Shown: positions 14,027 to 27,900, counted from the first letter of the stretch. The stretch is DNA of 64,000 nt from Gymnogyps californianus (GCF_018139145.2 NC_059481.1:11148368-11212367), one strand, 5' to 3'. Notes: a model not told the origin generated them from the letters alone. A program made the numbers and translations.

Positions 14027-15039
14027 CTGGTAAGCCTTACACCTTTGGATGTATGATGATTTTCTTCTGTCTCATCTGTCATTACGGGATGAGAGGGAAT
14101 GATGTTTGTCCCTTCTACTTTCACCCTGCTCTACCTAAACCCATCATGACAGTTTCAGAAGGAAAGAGTCTCCAATGTGATGCCTGAGGACACCAACGCT
14201 TTTTGCAGTAATTTTTTATTTCAGAAATGAGAACTTTAATATGATGGAGTTGTTTTCCTGTCTTGGCTTCTCTACTGTGTTTAACTGACTGCAGCAGAAC
14301 TGCATGTATTGAATTCAAATTTGATTTGACCTAATAGTTCACCCTTCAGTGCACTGTGGGATTAGCATGAATTGCAGGTGGATGGCACAGTTAGAATGGA
14401 GACAGAATGTTGTACCTGGTCAGTTGCAGAGAACTGTCACTTTGACAAAGTTAGGATCAAGAATCCTCTCTTGCAGGAAACTTGGCATTCAAATGCTGTG
14501 AATTTCTTGAGATTGATTTGAGGTAGTAACAATGTAAGAAAGCACAACTCCTTTGTCCTTGAAATTAAAATGTCAGCTCTTTAAATAACTTTTCTAAAAA
14601 ATGTTCTGAGTTTAGTAACTTTCATATTCTTCATGAAGTCTTCATATTCGGTCAAATTCTGCTGTTCTTTACACCAGTGAAATTCTGGATAATTCATCTT
14701 TTTATCTTTACTATGAATTAATTGGGAGCAAAATTTGTTATATTGAAGATATCCCATGTCACAGAAGGGATGGCAGGAATAATTTGGGAAAAGTCTGTGC
14801 TTGAACATCTAAAGCAACAGGTAAAGTGTTATTGGTGAATGACATATAATGTCGTTAAAAGAGCAAAGTGCTTCTGTGAGCTGCAGAATGACAGTATATG
14901 TATAAAGGAGGGATTTTTACTCTGCGGTGTCATTTACTGCTTGCATCACAGCTTTGGGGAGTGAAGTTAACGAGAATCTGGATACCTGCTATAAGTCATG
15001 TGCAATTTGAGTCGTTTAGGAGTATGCCGTGACTGCAGG
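14027..15039. other. GLDN upstream flank
   Basis: AT-rich sequence between the CR1 copy and the CpG island. No coding exon or repeat recognised. It may contain proximal regulatory elements of GLDN, but no specific site can be assigned with confidence. Confidence 0.5.
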
Positions 15040-15910
15040 CAGAGGCAGCTAAACGCTGCCCCAGACATTCCCCCCGGCAATGACTAACAGCAGCTTCCCC
15101 GTCCTGCCCGGCTTTGCTGGGAGGGGGCGACGTGCCCCCGGGGTGCCAAGTCCAGGTGTGAGAGCGGGGAGGAGGCGGCCGAGCCGCCCGGGCCGCGGGC
15201 CCTGTGCTCGGCGGCGCTCCCGCCCCTCGCCCCCAGCCCCTGCCTCGTCTCTTCCCCCGTCCCTCCGCTCCGGCGGCTCCCGGCCCGCCGCCACTCCCCT
15301 CCGCCCAGCCAGCGTCCCACGGAGCCGGGGGGCCATAAATCCCTCCCCGCCGGCGGCGGCTCGCCCGTCCGCAGCCACCCCGCGGCGATGGAGGCGGCGG
15401 GCGGCCGGGCGCTGCGGTGCCTGCTGGCCGCCGTGGGGCTGCTCTCGGCGCTCAGCGCCGCCGGGACGCTCTTCCTCCTGGCGCAGTGGCGGGAGCTGGG
15501 CGCGGCGCTGCGGGAGCTGGAGGCGGCGCGGCCCGCCGCGGACAACGGCTCCCTGCGGGACCTGCTGGGCGCCGCCGGCCCCGGCCAGGCGTCCCCCGCG
15601 GCCGCCCGCAGCAAGCGGAGCCGCCGCGGGGAGCGCGCCCGCGGACACGTGCGCGCCGAGAACGAGGAGATGCTCATGATGATGACCTACTCCATGGTGC
15701 CGGTAGGGCGGAGGCGCCCGTCCCGGCGGGGCTGGGGGGCGGGCACCCGCCTGTGGCTGCCCTCCGTGGGGCCCTGCCCACGAAGGGCTCCCGCCGGGCC
15801 GCCCGCCGGCGGTCTCCCGGTGGCCCGCGCAGGCCCGCGGCCCGGGCGGGAGGGTGGGGACCCGGCAACGACGGCGTTGGCCCCTGGGGGCTAGGGGCCT
15901 TGGGGATGGT
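15040..15910 (+). promoter_or_regulatory. GLDN: CpG-island promoter of GLDN
   Basis: A sharp switch from AT-rich flank to very GC- and CpG-rich DNA, surrounding the first coding exon of GLDN, as expected of a vertebrate CpG-island promoter. A weak TATA-like CATAAAT lies at 15334-15340, about 48 bp before the start codon. If it were used, the 5' UTR would be very short. The transcription start cannot be fixed from sequence. Long open frames on both strands here are GC artefacts. Confidence 0.8.
15388..15702 (+). CDS. GLDN: GLDN coding exon 1
   Basis: Codes residues 1-105 and ends in phase 0 at CCG|GTAGGG. It holds the hydrophobic signal anchor ([20 protein letters not shown], 11-30), an Arg/Glu-rich helical stretch (35-50), an N-glycosylation sequon NGS (53-55), the basic furin-type site RSKRSRR (74-80) and the Met-rich [13 protein letters not shown] that matches mammalian gliomedin. 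Extremely GC-rich because it sits in the CpG island. Confidence 0.95.
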
Positions 15911-18900
15911 CGAGCCGAGGCTCGTCCCAGCTTCGGCCTCTTGAGTCCGCTAGGTGTGTGATGCTGACGTTTTCGTTTGCGTTGCCAGGTCTGGCCCACC
16001 CTTGCTGCTGCAGGGTTTATGTTGTGCAAAAATACCTTCTTGATGCTTTGAGGGTATAGCGTCGAAGAAACAGTAGTTGTCTACTGTCGTCTGTAAATGC
16101 TGAGGTCTTAGAGTTGATGGGCTGTATAGCTTGGAGGTTATGATTAAACTTCTAAAATGATAGTACATAGACAAACGCAGAGAAGTTGTTTGTTAGTAGC
16201 GTGGATTTGATAAAACTTCAAAAATTTAGTTGCAATAAAAAGTCAGCCTTCCAGTTTCCAAGGTTTCAGATTTTTAAATCTCTGCACCACTACCAGAACC
16301 CCTCATGTGTTTTCTGCTGTTCAGCATCTCAGGGTGAGGTGCTGGCCATTACTTTACCATCACGTTTCTTTGAAATTGATCGTGCCCTTTCAGTAAGTGT
16401 TAAATTTAAGGTAGTATTTGATGGATCAGAAGAGGAAAACTGTATGTCCTTTCTCTGGCAAAACTGCATAGTTTTTTGCACTTCAGTAAAAAAATTATCC
16501 TTGCTCAGTAGGAACTAGGTCACGTAGTTGAAAAATTATACAGGTCATATAGTTGAAAAATTTTGGATAGATTGAAAAGCTTTTAAGTTCTGAGTCAGAA
16601 GAAATGCAAGAAAAATATTACTATTGAGGGAACCTTAGTGGAAATTCTGTCCACTAAGGTGAGGATTGCAGGCCTAGGCCCACAAAAAAGCAGAAAAGGC
16701 TAACCCAGGCTCTTACTGATGTAACTAATATTACTGGTTTAAAAAATTACAGAAAATACCTTTTCAGTAATCTTCCACTGGTATTTTTGTTAATAAACCG
16801 TTGCAACAATCATTTTACAGTGATAATATCTCCATTAACGTTAGAGCTAATGAGATTGTAGAGCATAGGGGTTCATAGCATAGAGTTTTGATGATGCAAT
16901 TGTTTGGGGTTTTAGAATAAATAATTTTTTTTTTTTTAGTTAAGGCTATTTAAGTCCTTATGCTTTGAGTTTAGAATTTGCAGTACAAGACTTGTGCAAT
17001 TCAAAGAACATCTTTTTATTGAGAGGCAAAACCAAAATATATTGGATATTCGGTTCTAGTTTCCAATTCCACTTACCAAAGTAGCAGCATTTTTCACTGG
17101 ACGTTGTGCATCTTATCGGAGCACTTAATTTTCTGTAGTCTTAAAATCACATGGTTTTGTACTCAAAATGGTCTTAAAAATAACACAAATAATACACCTT
17201 TTAGCTCTTTGGCAATTCAGAAAAATAATTAAATGTTATTTTAGGTCAAAGTGGAATGTAAATAGTTATTTTTCAAACCATAATTCTCAAATTACTGTTA
17301 CTGAGCAGGGTTATTTTAAATTCGAAAACTTAAATGCCTTTCTAGAAACATATACCAAAAAAAATTGGAAAAAACCAGTATGTTTTCTTTTTTTTTTTTA
17401 TCAGGTAATGTTAAAAAACTTGCTGCCCCAGTGAAATATTTTTGTGTGCTGTATCTAAGCTTTTCATCAAAACATTTAGTCAAAACTTTCTTCTGTTTCT
17501 TTTAAGAAATCATCTTTGTGTTTGGCAGCTGCAGCTCATTTTGTTTCATCCGATATGAATCGCTTCTTTGAGTCTATGAGATCCAGAAATAAAATTAGCG
17601 GAGAAGAGTTTCAGATCCTGGCAGGGCTTGAATGCTGTTAATGCCATTTACTGTTAGGTGCTGAGACTTAAATTGTTAGTGGCAGTTGGATGTCTAGATA
17701 ATTTTGACAGTGCCAGTTAAATATGTTACTCTGCTGTCATTAGGTAGCATGTATGGATTAAATGACTTTTATTGCCCTCTCCAAATAGCACCGAGTGACA
17801 CGGTGTATATTTTAACAGCGTGTGGCAGGACTATTCACTGGTGCAGCTCCTCCATTTAAATCACCACTGTGACTACTGCTGTGTGCAGTGTGTTTCATTT
17901 AAAAGTGTATATCCTGCAGGGAGTTGCTTGGGGGGTTTTTGTGCCTTTTTTGTTCTCACAAAATTTCCATCAAATATTTTTCATTCTGGCTGCTGCTCAT
18001 AAGAGTGTGTAACTGTGTGCAGACCCACTTGCTTGAGGGGAAAAAAGTCCTTAGAAAAATTTTTAGGCACCCCCCGCACTCCTGCATTTTTGTGTTTTGT
18101 ATCTAACTCCCACTCATGTAATATGAAGACTTGAATACTTTTGTAGTGCGAGACAAAGTTCCTTGCAGTTGGTGAGATGATCCCTACTACATTGGTGGGC
18201 CTTAGAATGATGTTCCAGCCTCTGTTGAACGTGGGCCCTGAATGGAGGTTTTGCCTGAGCAGGATATCTCTCGTAGTGGAGGCACAGATTTCTGCAGATT
18301 GGTACTGCAGGTATCAATATCCTACTGCTCCACACAACTGCCGGTTGGGGGAGATCTGTTGTGGCCACTGTTCAAGAACCTTTGAAATAACTTTAGGCAT
18401 CACAAGTCATATTTTAGCCTTAATAATGTGAGTAAATTTTTGGTTCTGGGCCTTTTGTTTATTTATGTATTTATAAATATATATATTTATTTTCTGAGAA
18501 AATAAAAATAGGAAATTGGTAAATCTGCTGCTGTAGAAAGGCTGATGAGACGGTAACAGCCCAATAAGTTTGTGAGCAGTAAGTTTGAAAGTGAGATTTA
18601 AGACAGTGCAAGAGGTGGTGGCTTATGGATATCTAATTACCTGAGTAGTTTGCTTCATAGTTTAGGTTGTCTTTTTTTCTTTTTTCACCCTTTCTTCATG
18701 AGAAAACTCAGCTTTTAGCATTTAAATAAGATACTTTTATCTGTAGCTTTTCTTCATGGCAAAGGTGATGCTGGCCGATTGGATGACTGGTGAACTCGTC
18801 GTTCATAGTTAAGCTGGAGGTTCAGTTGTGGGCTATTTGCTATAACACACTCACTTCTTGAGCGCCATGTTTTTAAATTGTCACCTGAATTGTACTGATT

Positions 18901-21900
18901 GCTAAAATTAATGCTGCTGAGATAATTGGAGGGCCCCAAAGCAAGTTGTAATCACTTCAGCAACCTCAACAAAACCACTTAGATTAAAATGCAGTTTGAA
19001 TTAGAGCACACATGGACAACGTGTATTTTACAAATTACAGAGTAGAAGCCAAGTGTTTTCGACGGGTGTGAGGGGAAAGAGAACAAGCAAATTCTGATAT
19101 TCAAAACCAGTTAGCTCTTCTCAGCTAATTTAAATTGAGTCTAAAACTTCTAAATATAAGAGCTGCTCCAGTACAGTCTGGAATCCAGTAAATTCTCAGT
19201 ATGTATCTGACAGTATTGAAGTCTATAATCAAATATACTTTGATTTTGCAGCAAAAGAATACTTGCCATCAAAATAGTTGTCCTTTATTTGAGTCTGTTA
19301 GATTTGTCACTTGAAGCTAATGATGTATTAATTTTAAAAATAGAGATTGACAGCAGCAAATAACCTTGCTAGGATGAAACATCAGTCTGCCTTTCAGATT
19401 GACTTGCACTTGTTTGTTCTGTCTTTTGGGACTAGTGCATTCCATTATTTGTAAATAGAGAAATTGTACAACGATTAGTAAGTGTGCAACTCTGCATAAA
19501 TAGTTCATAAATTATCATATATTGCACAGCCCTGAAATAATAATCTTTTCTGACGATAAACATTAGACTTTCCTATAAAGAGCTGAGGCACTTCCAGTGC
19601 TCATGTTCACAATATTCTCATTTCTGCTGGATGTTTTGATGAGTTGGAAAACATTTTAGAGTGTTGACTCTCAGCATGCAGGACATGTAACGTGAATGTT
19701 TGCCCAGCCAAACCCCATGTATTTGTAAAGATGACTTCTTAACGGATAAACTTTAGTCTACTCTAGATTAAAAGCATCTGTATGAATGTCTCTTCCAGCT
19801 TGGTTTTTATAAAGTCTGTCATTGTTGAGATGAAGTATTTTGAATGGACAAATGTCCATTCCAAATTTGCAGATCTTGGTTATTCCAAGATAAGAAATTG
19901 CTTAATTGGAACATAGGTCATCTTTCTCACTGGATATGCTGTGTTGGAAAAGTATTCATCATTTGATACAAACATAAAATAAAATTGAATGTATTTTTTA
20001 CTGGCTGATGTTGGCTTTTAATACCTTCCACTGATAGAGTCAATGCATGGACAACCACACATGTTTTACAGTAATGTGTGAACTTTAATGCCTAGATGAT
20101 GTATGGAGTTGTTTGCCCAATATTTTCTTCATATTTTCAGTAAGGTTTAAAATGAGGTATATTGAACAGATTCCTATGAGAGAATCACTACCTGAAGAGA
20201 TGGATGGTGTCACAATGTGAAGGTAGTTCTAAAGAGTTTATTCTTATAAGCACAGAGTGGACAGTTGTATCTTTGTTTTTGGAATTATTTCTGTAGGCAA
20301 AGTAAACTAGATACTCTTATGGCATGCATTGTTTTCAACTTTACTTTCTTTGCGATATTAGGTCCGAGTGATGGTGGATTTATGTAACAGCACAAAAGGG
20401 ATATGCTTAACAGGTATGCTTGCTGCCTTAAGCATTACACCTATGTCACCTTCAGGAATACAGAATTACAATGTTTTCAAAGAACTTGAGGTCAATGACT
20501 ATGTCAAAGAACTATACTATTTATCAGAATTTCTGTATCAATTGGGTTATTTATTTAAAAAAAGGTAATAGGCGCTACTTGCGGACTTATCTATACCTAC
20601 TTACTATAAATGCTGGAATTTAAGGAGCTCAGTTAATGTTACTTGGAGCTATTTCTTTCCCATGTAATTTCCATAAGCAAATCTTATAGACTTGGGTGTT
20701 TAAAATACTAGTTGAGGTTTAGTCTTGGTATTTTTATGTATGTCCCTACACTTCAAGGCTAACGTGGGATGAACATATAGGATGTAGAAACTTGCTTCCA
20801 TTGTTGTAACTGCTGTGGAGCAGTGGGACTTAGATGAGCAACGTGTTTGCCTCCCCTGCATTGGGCCATGGTAACAGGACGTTGGGTTTCACATGTTACC
20901 AGTGAGGAGCTGGAACGGCTGATGGCTGGGATGAGAAGATGTGAGAAGTTTCTATATGATTTGGTCAAGAGAATGTCAGGTAGTAGCCAATTTAAGGGGT
21001 ATGGTCCAGCTTTGAAGTCTATAACAGACCAAGTCATATGTCCTTTTTGGAAATGAGAAGATTAGAAATAAGCCACTTTTTATGAGTTTTAAGAAAATGC
21101 TTCACTTGCTGTCTGGTTTGTATTTTCAAATGTCTATAAGGTCCATTTGGCTCGACTGATTTCAACATAAATAAGAATTACCATAGTACACGTAGATGTT
21201 AAATATTACTTCTGAAATTGTAGATCAGTTCTGATTGCAACTGAGGCTGAACCACAGACAACCTCAAAGTTTGTTTCTTTGGGCTTCAGCCTTCTGAATT
21301 CATGCTACTTGGTGCCTTCTGCACCTTTTTGCTCTCTTGACACTATTAAATTTTGTCTCTCTTACTGGCTTTCTCTGCTATAGGCCTCTGACATTTGCTA
21401 CTTTTCAAGCATCTTTCTTATTTATCTTACGCTTATACAAGGATAATCAAGATCCTCAGTTTTTGAGATGAGGAAGTAAATGAACACACTAACGGAAGTA
21501 ACATTGTAGTGTGGAAAAAATGGTCATTTACTGGAAAACTGGCAGAAAGATGTTAACTGATGTTACTGCCTGTACCGATTAAAAGAGATAATTGCTGTAA
21601 TGGTATTATAAAATGGTTTTCACTTTACTCATAATGCTTTCTAATTCTGAAAATTGTCATCTTTAGGGAAATCTAGTAATTACTGTTATTTTCTGTTGTT
21701 GAAGAGTTCTGTTGAAACAAGACAGTACTTTGTTGGCTGGATAAAAATGTTCACAGAACTAATTTGATTCTTTAATTGCAGCTGCTACCTTTCTTTGTAT
21801 TCTCCTAACCTGCTTTTCCCGTTTGTTTTTTGTAGTTTTTTTTTTGTTGTTGTGTGGTTGCTTTTTTTTTTTTTAAATGTGTATTGGGGATCACATACAA

Positions 21901-24900
21901 TAAATCTTGTTACAGAAACATTTTCTGGCTTACTCTTGCTTTACTCTTGCCTGCTATACTTTCTTCTCATTAAGGCCCTTTACTTGAACCAAGTCAGAAA
22001 GCGAGACAGATTTTATTGTACTACATGTTGCTGAATAACTGAAGCAAGTCCAATTTCTAATACACCAACCAGGTTCTGTGGGGAGCTTGGTCCAGTCTGA
22101 GGAACAATTACATGTGAAAAGCCTGATTGTGATTTAGATGTAGTTAATAGGAATGACAAGACTTTTTTTTTTTCCTTTTCTTTCTGTTTAAATAGTTTGA
22201 ATCCTGAACTGCAACGAAATATCTGCAAAACAGAGAAGTGTAGCATATATTTTTAATGTGTATTTTCAACAGGATTTTTAGTTGTGACATTCATCAGTAT
22301 TGTAAAGCTATTCTTCTTCTACTATAACAGGATCTTAGAGAACACTTATATAAAGGAAATGTAATGATTGTTAAGATGCCTTGCATCTATGGCATTGTAA
22401 AGGCACCTAAGCCCCTGACAGTGAGATTACATTGTAGAGGTCGTTGTTTGTCAAACCTTTATCAACTGAAATTTGCAAAAAGCAAAACATGTGTGTATAT
22501 GTAACTGCTTTTAAGGATACTCTTTCAGTAAGTCTGAGTTTCTGCTAATGCTCCAATAGTTATTTACAACACAAAGCAGTTAAATCCATAGACGTTCATT
22601 TTGAAATTTGAGGGGCTTTCCTCCCCTTTTACTGTTCTGATCTAATGCTAATCAATTCAATTTGGAATTGCTTTTTGTTTTCTTGCTAGGTTAAACTCAC
22701 CATTTCTTCTTTCTTGTGTTCTTTTGCTTGTTCTTGTTGTAGGGCCCCCAGGTCCCCCAGGTAAGATACTTGGACAATTGCAGTAACATTTTTGGGTAAT
22801 TGAAACAGTTGCTGGTACAAAATGTTGAAATGTAGAAATGTATCTTTTATAGAATAGTCTTCCTTTGTTAATTAGAATGAGGGAGGGTTGAATGACTACC
22901 TGCCTTTATAATTTTTTTTTATTTAGGTCAATTTGTGCCCCTTCTGAGAGGGGGGAGGTTTTAGACATTATACTTTTCTAGTGGAGGGAATAGAATAGTT
23001 TCATATTTGCTAAAATATAGTTGATCAAAACCAGATGGAATTAAGAGTGTTTAAGTAGTATTTAGGTGAAGAGATGAATATATATATTAAAAAACCCCTG
23101 AGTAAACTGATATTATAATTTAACACTAAAAACATCTCTTTAAAAAACGTTGGTTACTGATTCCAACCTCCCACCTCCCCCATAACTTTTCCTCCTTTCT
23201 TATTTAATTCTCTCTTTCGGTTCTCACTTATGTGGTTGCTAGGCTATATGAAGGGTTACTTGCTTTCTTTCTGTGCTTCTTTAGCTGTGGGTCTGCTTAG
23301 AATCTGTATCAGAAAAGTATCAGGTACTTTTTGTTTGTGAGGGTTCAAACAGCGACGAAGAGGGGGTGATGTCTTCTCTATCAACCAGTCATGGTTTGGC
23401 ACTACCGTATTCTGGACAAGTAGGTAAATGCTTTGCTTGTGTTAGATTTGTCCGGCCAATATCATAACCAACATTAAAGCTTACGTGGCTCGTGGAAGAT
23501 GTTATAGTCGCTGCCAAATTCAGAAATAGGATGGCTTCCACTGTGTTTGTCCTTGAAGTGGAATCCAAAAGGCTGATCTGTGCTGGCCTTAATGCAAAAT
23601 GTGTGCAGTATTCATTTCAGTCAGTTTTCTTATGCTAAGGCCAGGGCAAACAAGCACCTTACCTTTTTGTTTGGTTTCATAGTTTTTTGTTTGTTTGTGA
23701 GTGGGTGTTTTTTGTTTGTATTGTTTGGTTTGGTGGTGGTGTGCTTTTTTTTGGTTTTGTTTTGTGTGGGTTTTTTAGTGTGGGTTTTTTTTTTTTTTTA
23801 GGAGGATACTCTATTAGCATGAAGAACGTAATGGCCAATTAGAGAATTTTGTATGTCTAAGGAATATATATATAAAGCCATCCTATATGTAAATACAGTA
23901 GATTTAAGGATAGATCGCATTTAACAGTGAAAATTCAGTTATGCTGTTTGGTTTGTTCAGGGCCTCCTGGACTTGATGGACTGCCTGGCTACAATGGATC
24001 AGATGGAGTCCCAGGTATACCAGGACAAAAAGGAGAACCAGGAATAAATGGAAAAAGAGGAAAAATAGGTATTTTTTTATTTTTGTTGTTTTTTTTTTTA
24101 AAGAAATCCTTTCTTACTGTTATATTCAGATGTAGTTACTTTTAGACCTTTGTACAGGGAGAAGGGTTTCAATATTTACAAAGAAGTTGCATGTTACAGA
24201 ATTCTGTAGCATTTGTTGTCTTACAGTAAGCTTTGGTAGATTACTACAGACTTACTCCACAGTGAGGAAGATGGTATACATACAGTATAGAATATTGCAA
24301 ATTAAAGCTATTGAATGCACTTAATTGAATCTCAGTACTCTGAACTTGCTAGTATGTACTGTTATTGTCAGAATATTTCCATTCCCTCAACCTGCCAACA
24401 TAATGGCTCTTTGATTTCAGGTGACTTAAAAAAAGAAAGCCAGAGTTTGGGGGTGGAAGTTGTTATGCGTTACCACAGTGTTGGTTCCAGATTCATAACA
24501 ACTATGGCAGGAGCAGTATATTTCCATATTTTTCTTCTTTTCTATATTGTCCATTTAGGCTGGAAACTCTTGGAGCAGATTTTTTTTTTTTTTTTTTTTT
24601 AGTCTCAGATAAACTTTGTAACGCAGTAGGGTCTCTAGGTACTATTTGAACGTAGCTGACACAAATAGAGCAGCTCTGCTGAATAGTCCATAGGCTGTGT
24701 GTAGCCCACAAGCAATTTTCCATGCTGGTCAAGGAAACTATTTGGCCTAACTTATTGATTTCACCATGACATGTTTCTGCTAAGAACAGAGAGAACCAGC
24801 AGCAGAAGTGCTGTTGTCTCTTAACTGTCCTGCTCATCAGCACATGAGGAAATGGGACAGGGCAAAGGCTGACTATAGAGAACAGTAGTAGACCTGGCAT

Positions 24901-27900
24901 TCAACAGATCACTGCGCAGTAGCTGAAATGGCAGGTAGGCAGTTACTGTGCTCAGAGCCCGTAAACTGCTGCGAAGCTGTAAAGCAGTAATTGGTTTAGC
25001 TACTGACTTACCTGATGCACAATAGCTATGGGCAAGCACTGATGGATAATTGGTGCCCTCAAGGCAGAGTGAGAAAGCAGTGGGTTGTGCAAGGTAGGAG
25101 GGTAAGGAGACAAAAGGGCGTCAGAATGGTAGAACTGAGAGGGGGTAGGGAAGAGGAAGGGTACGTTGATGAGTAGACAGGCTGATGTTAGCAGGTTGAT
25201 ATTTGCAGTGGCCCATCTATTATTCTGGCTTTTGCACCTAACCGTGTGGGCTTGCTGGCAAGGTACAAGTGGAACAATTGTCTTCTACATCTTGAGACGC
25301 TACATGGTCTGTCACTTCAGTATCCTCAACAAATTTTAAAAATCGGAAATGAAAGTGAGAGCCAGTCTTCAGAGAGCTGGGTGGCAATTGTGCCAAAGAC
25401 ACATTTCAGATTTCACCCCAAAACTGTAATTCTGTTTCCGATTTCACAAGATCAATTTAAGTAGTAAAACCATAAGTAGAAAAACAAGCGTTTTCTTCTC
25501 AAGTATTAACAAACGCAATTTATTTGAAACCTACACCTGCAAGAACACTGACATTTCTATTTGTACAACTGTTATGTTTCTCTCTCCTAACACAAGAAAA
25601 TACTAACTGCCACAAAAGTAGAGGGTGCAAGGTTTTGATGTGTCAGTTGTACAAACACACTGTTGTTTTCCTTATTGCAAAACTAAATCACACAGGACAA
25701 AGGAATACTTTGTTAAATATGTTACTTTATGAAATGATCAAGTACAAAAAGTATGTGGGCTCATCATCCTTCGAACAAGTGTACAGGGAGGGTTATGTGA
25801 AAATGTTACTAGGTAGCTCTATCTATGCTCTGTTGGGACAGTGGAAAATGTTAGAAGTGCCATGTGTGTTGTAATGTTAGTGCATAATTACTTTAAGAAA
25901 AAGTCTAGAGGAACTATGAAAATGCCCTTCTTTTTAATGCCTTACAAATGTGAAATAAATATATTACTTCACATCTTCCCTTAGTATTCCTGCTTGCCCA
26001 GAAATCCTGCAGCCAGTGTTAACGAGGCCGAGGCCTGTATATTTCATGTTCAAAACTCAGAGATTGCTAGGTAAAGAATGTATTATTTGCACCAAATGGA
26101 TTGTACACAGTTTACCTTCATATTAGGTTACAATGCTGTTTTGAAATCAGAACAAATTACAGCTACCCAGTTAAATACAGGTGAAAAAACCAACTAGAGT
26201 GAATACGTTTTGTGTTAAAAAAATGTATTGATTGATGCTTAATACTGGAACAGTGTTCTTGGTACTGAAATGCTTTTTATTTCTAGGTTTGCCAGGACCA
26301 AAAGGTGATCAAGGACAGAAAGGAGAACCTGGAGAAATTGGTTTACCTGGCAAGGATGGTATGCCAGGAGGAAAAGGCGCAAGAGGAGCAAAGGGTGAAA
26401 AGGGGGATGCAAACAATGATGTGATATTAGAAGGTATGAAGTAGTGCTCTTAGGAGCTCTCGCAACAGCGTACTTGACAGAAAAAGATACACTCTGCTTC
26501 TGAAGCATGAATGTGATCTGCAAGAGTAGGACCAACCAGCATAACCCTGTTATCCCCAGTGAAGTCTGGGGATTGCTCTGCCCAGGAGATTCTGTTCTCT
26601 TTTTAATGCAAGTCTTCACAAAAACTTTTCTGCTTGGGCGTTGGGTTGAGGAGTACGTGAATTCCTCCCTTTCCAGTACACTTGCAGACAGTTGACCTCC
26701 TCCTGCTTTTTCTTGCAGTGTAGTTTTATTTCTCTATTAGAAAGCAAGGGGCAGATTTCCCCTTAGGAATACATGAAGCAGCCACAAATATAAGCTGTGT
26801 AAAATTATAGCACTTGTAGCATCTGAAGTTGAGGTCTTAGAATACAGTAAGTAAAAGGCAACAGTGCTTTATAACTCTCTAATGTGCCTGTAATCCGGAC
26901 AGATAGATTGCATTGATGTCCTTCAACTTGTGAAGCTCTGTATGGTTCACCTTCTAACAAACAGCATCCCAGTGAGTTTATTGCACCATGTTTCTCTATG
27001 CAGAAACCTCTTAAGAGAGAGGCTGGTTTTGAGACCTCTCAAAGTCCATCATGTGGACACGTACAGTTCTCTGCAGGTTGCCTGTTGCCTACAGGGCCTG
27101 TGACATTGTACTCTGTTTCGTACATAGGTGCAAAAGGTGAACCTGGACTGCCAGGGCCCCCTGGACCACCAGGGCCCCCAGGGCCTCCAGGAAAACGTAA
27201 AGGTAAAGGTAAAGCACAGCTTCAGGAGAACATATACAGCAGCAAATGCACAGGTTAGTTCTTTCCAGTGTTCTTTTTAGTATTATAAACAGGTTCAAGA
27301 CTAAACCTCCAAGTCTCACAAAACAGTAAGCATGTGTTTAATTTTGCTGGCATCAGTAAAACTGCACAAATTTCAAGCTGAGCATGTGCTTAGGTGTTTT
27401 GCTGAAATATAATTTGGATAAGGCAGCAAGCTGTCTCCAGTGTATTAGTCTTTTAATCGTGCTGTGCTAATGCTCAGGCAAAGTATTTACACATGGTGTT
27501 TTCTGTTAGATGGGGTATGTTTGGGAAGTAAGAGAAATGCAGTTGAAATTTTTAGGTTTTAAATGCTGAATTTTAATTTTACATGTAGGCTGGTTAACAG
27601 GTGTTATATTTACATTTCACTGTATTCTACAAAATGAAATTGCCTGGTTGTTGGCAGAACTGAAGCAAGCTTGAACTAGCTAAGACTTTTAAAAGCTGGA
27701 GGAATACAAAAGGATTCTCTGAGACTTTGTGTCCATTTGAATATGTAAGTTTTGGAGCAGGGTGTTCTTGAGTTCTTTTCCATTGTTGCTATTTATCAGT
27801 ATTGTATCCCGAATGACAGGTGGATCATAAGTCCCTTTTATTTCCTTTACTGTAGCTGTGTTGGTGAGATATATGGCTAATTCTAATATTCAGAAAGGAA

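Noticed and set aside
15049..16029. A 326-codon minus-strand frame and several plus-strand frames of 168-199 codons in the CpG island
   Set aside because: GC-rich DNA has few stop codons. Only the frame starting at 15388 matches a known protein, and the others are Arg/Pro/Ala-rich shadows.
19842..19861. 9-bp inverted repeat (GAATGGACA / TGTCCATTC) with a 2-nt loop
   Set aside because: Stems of this size are expected a few times by chance in 64 kb.
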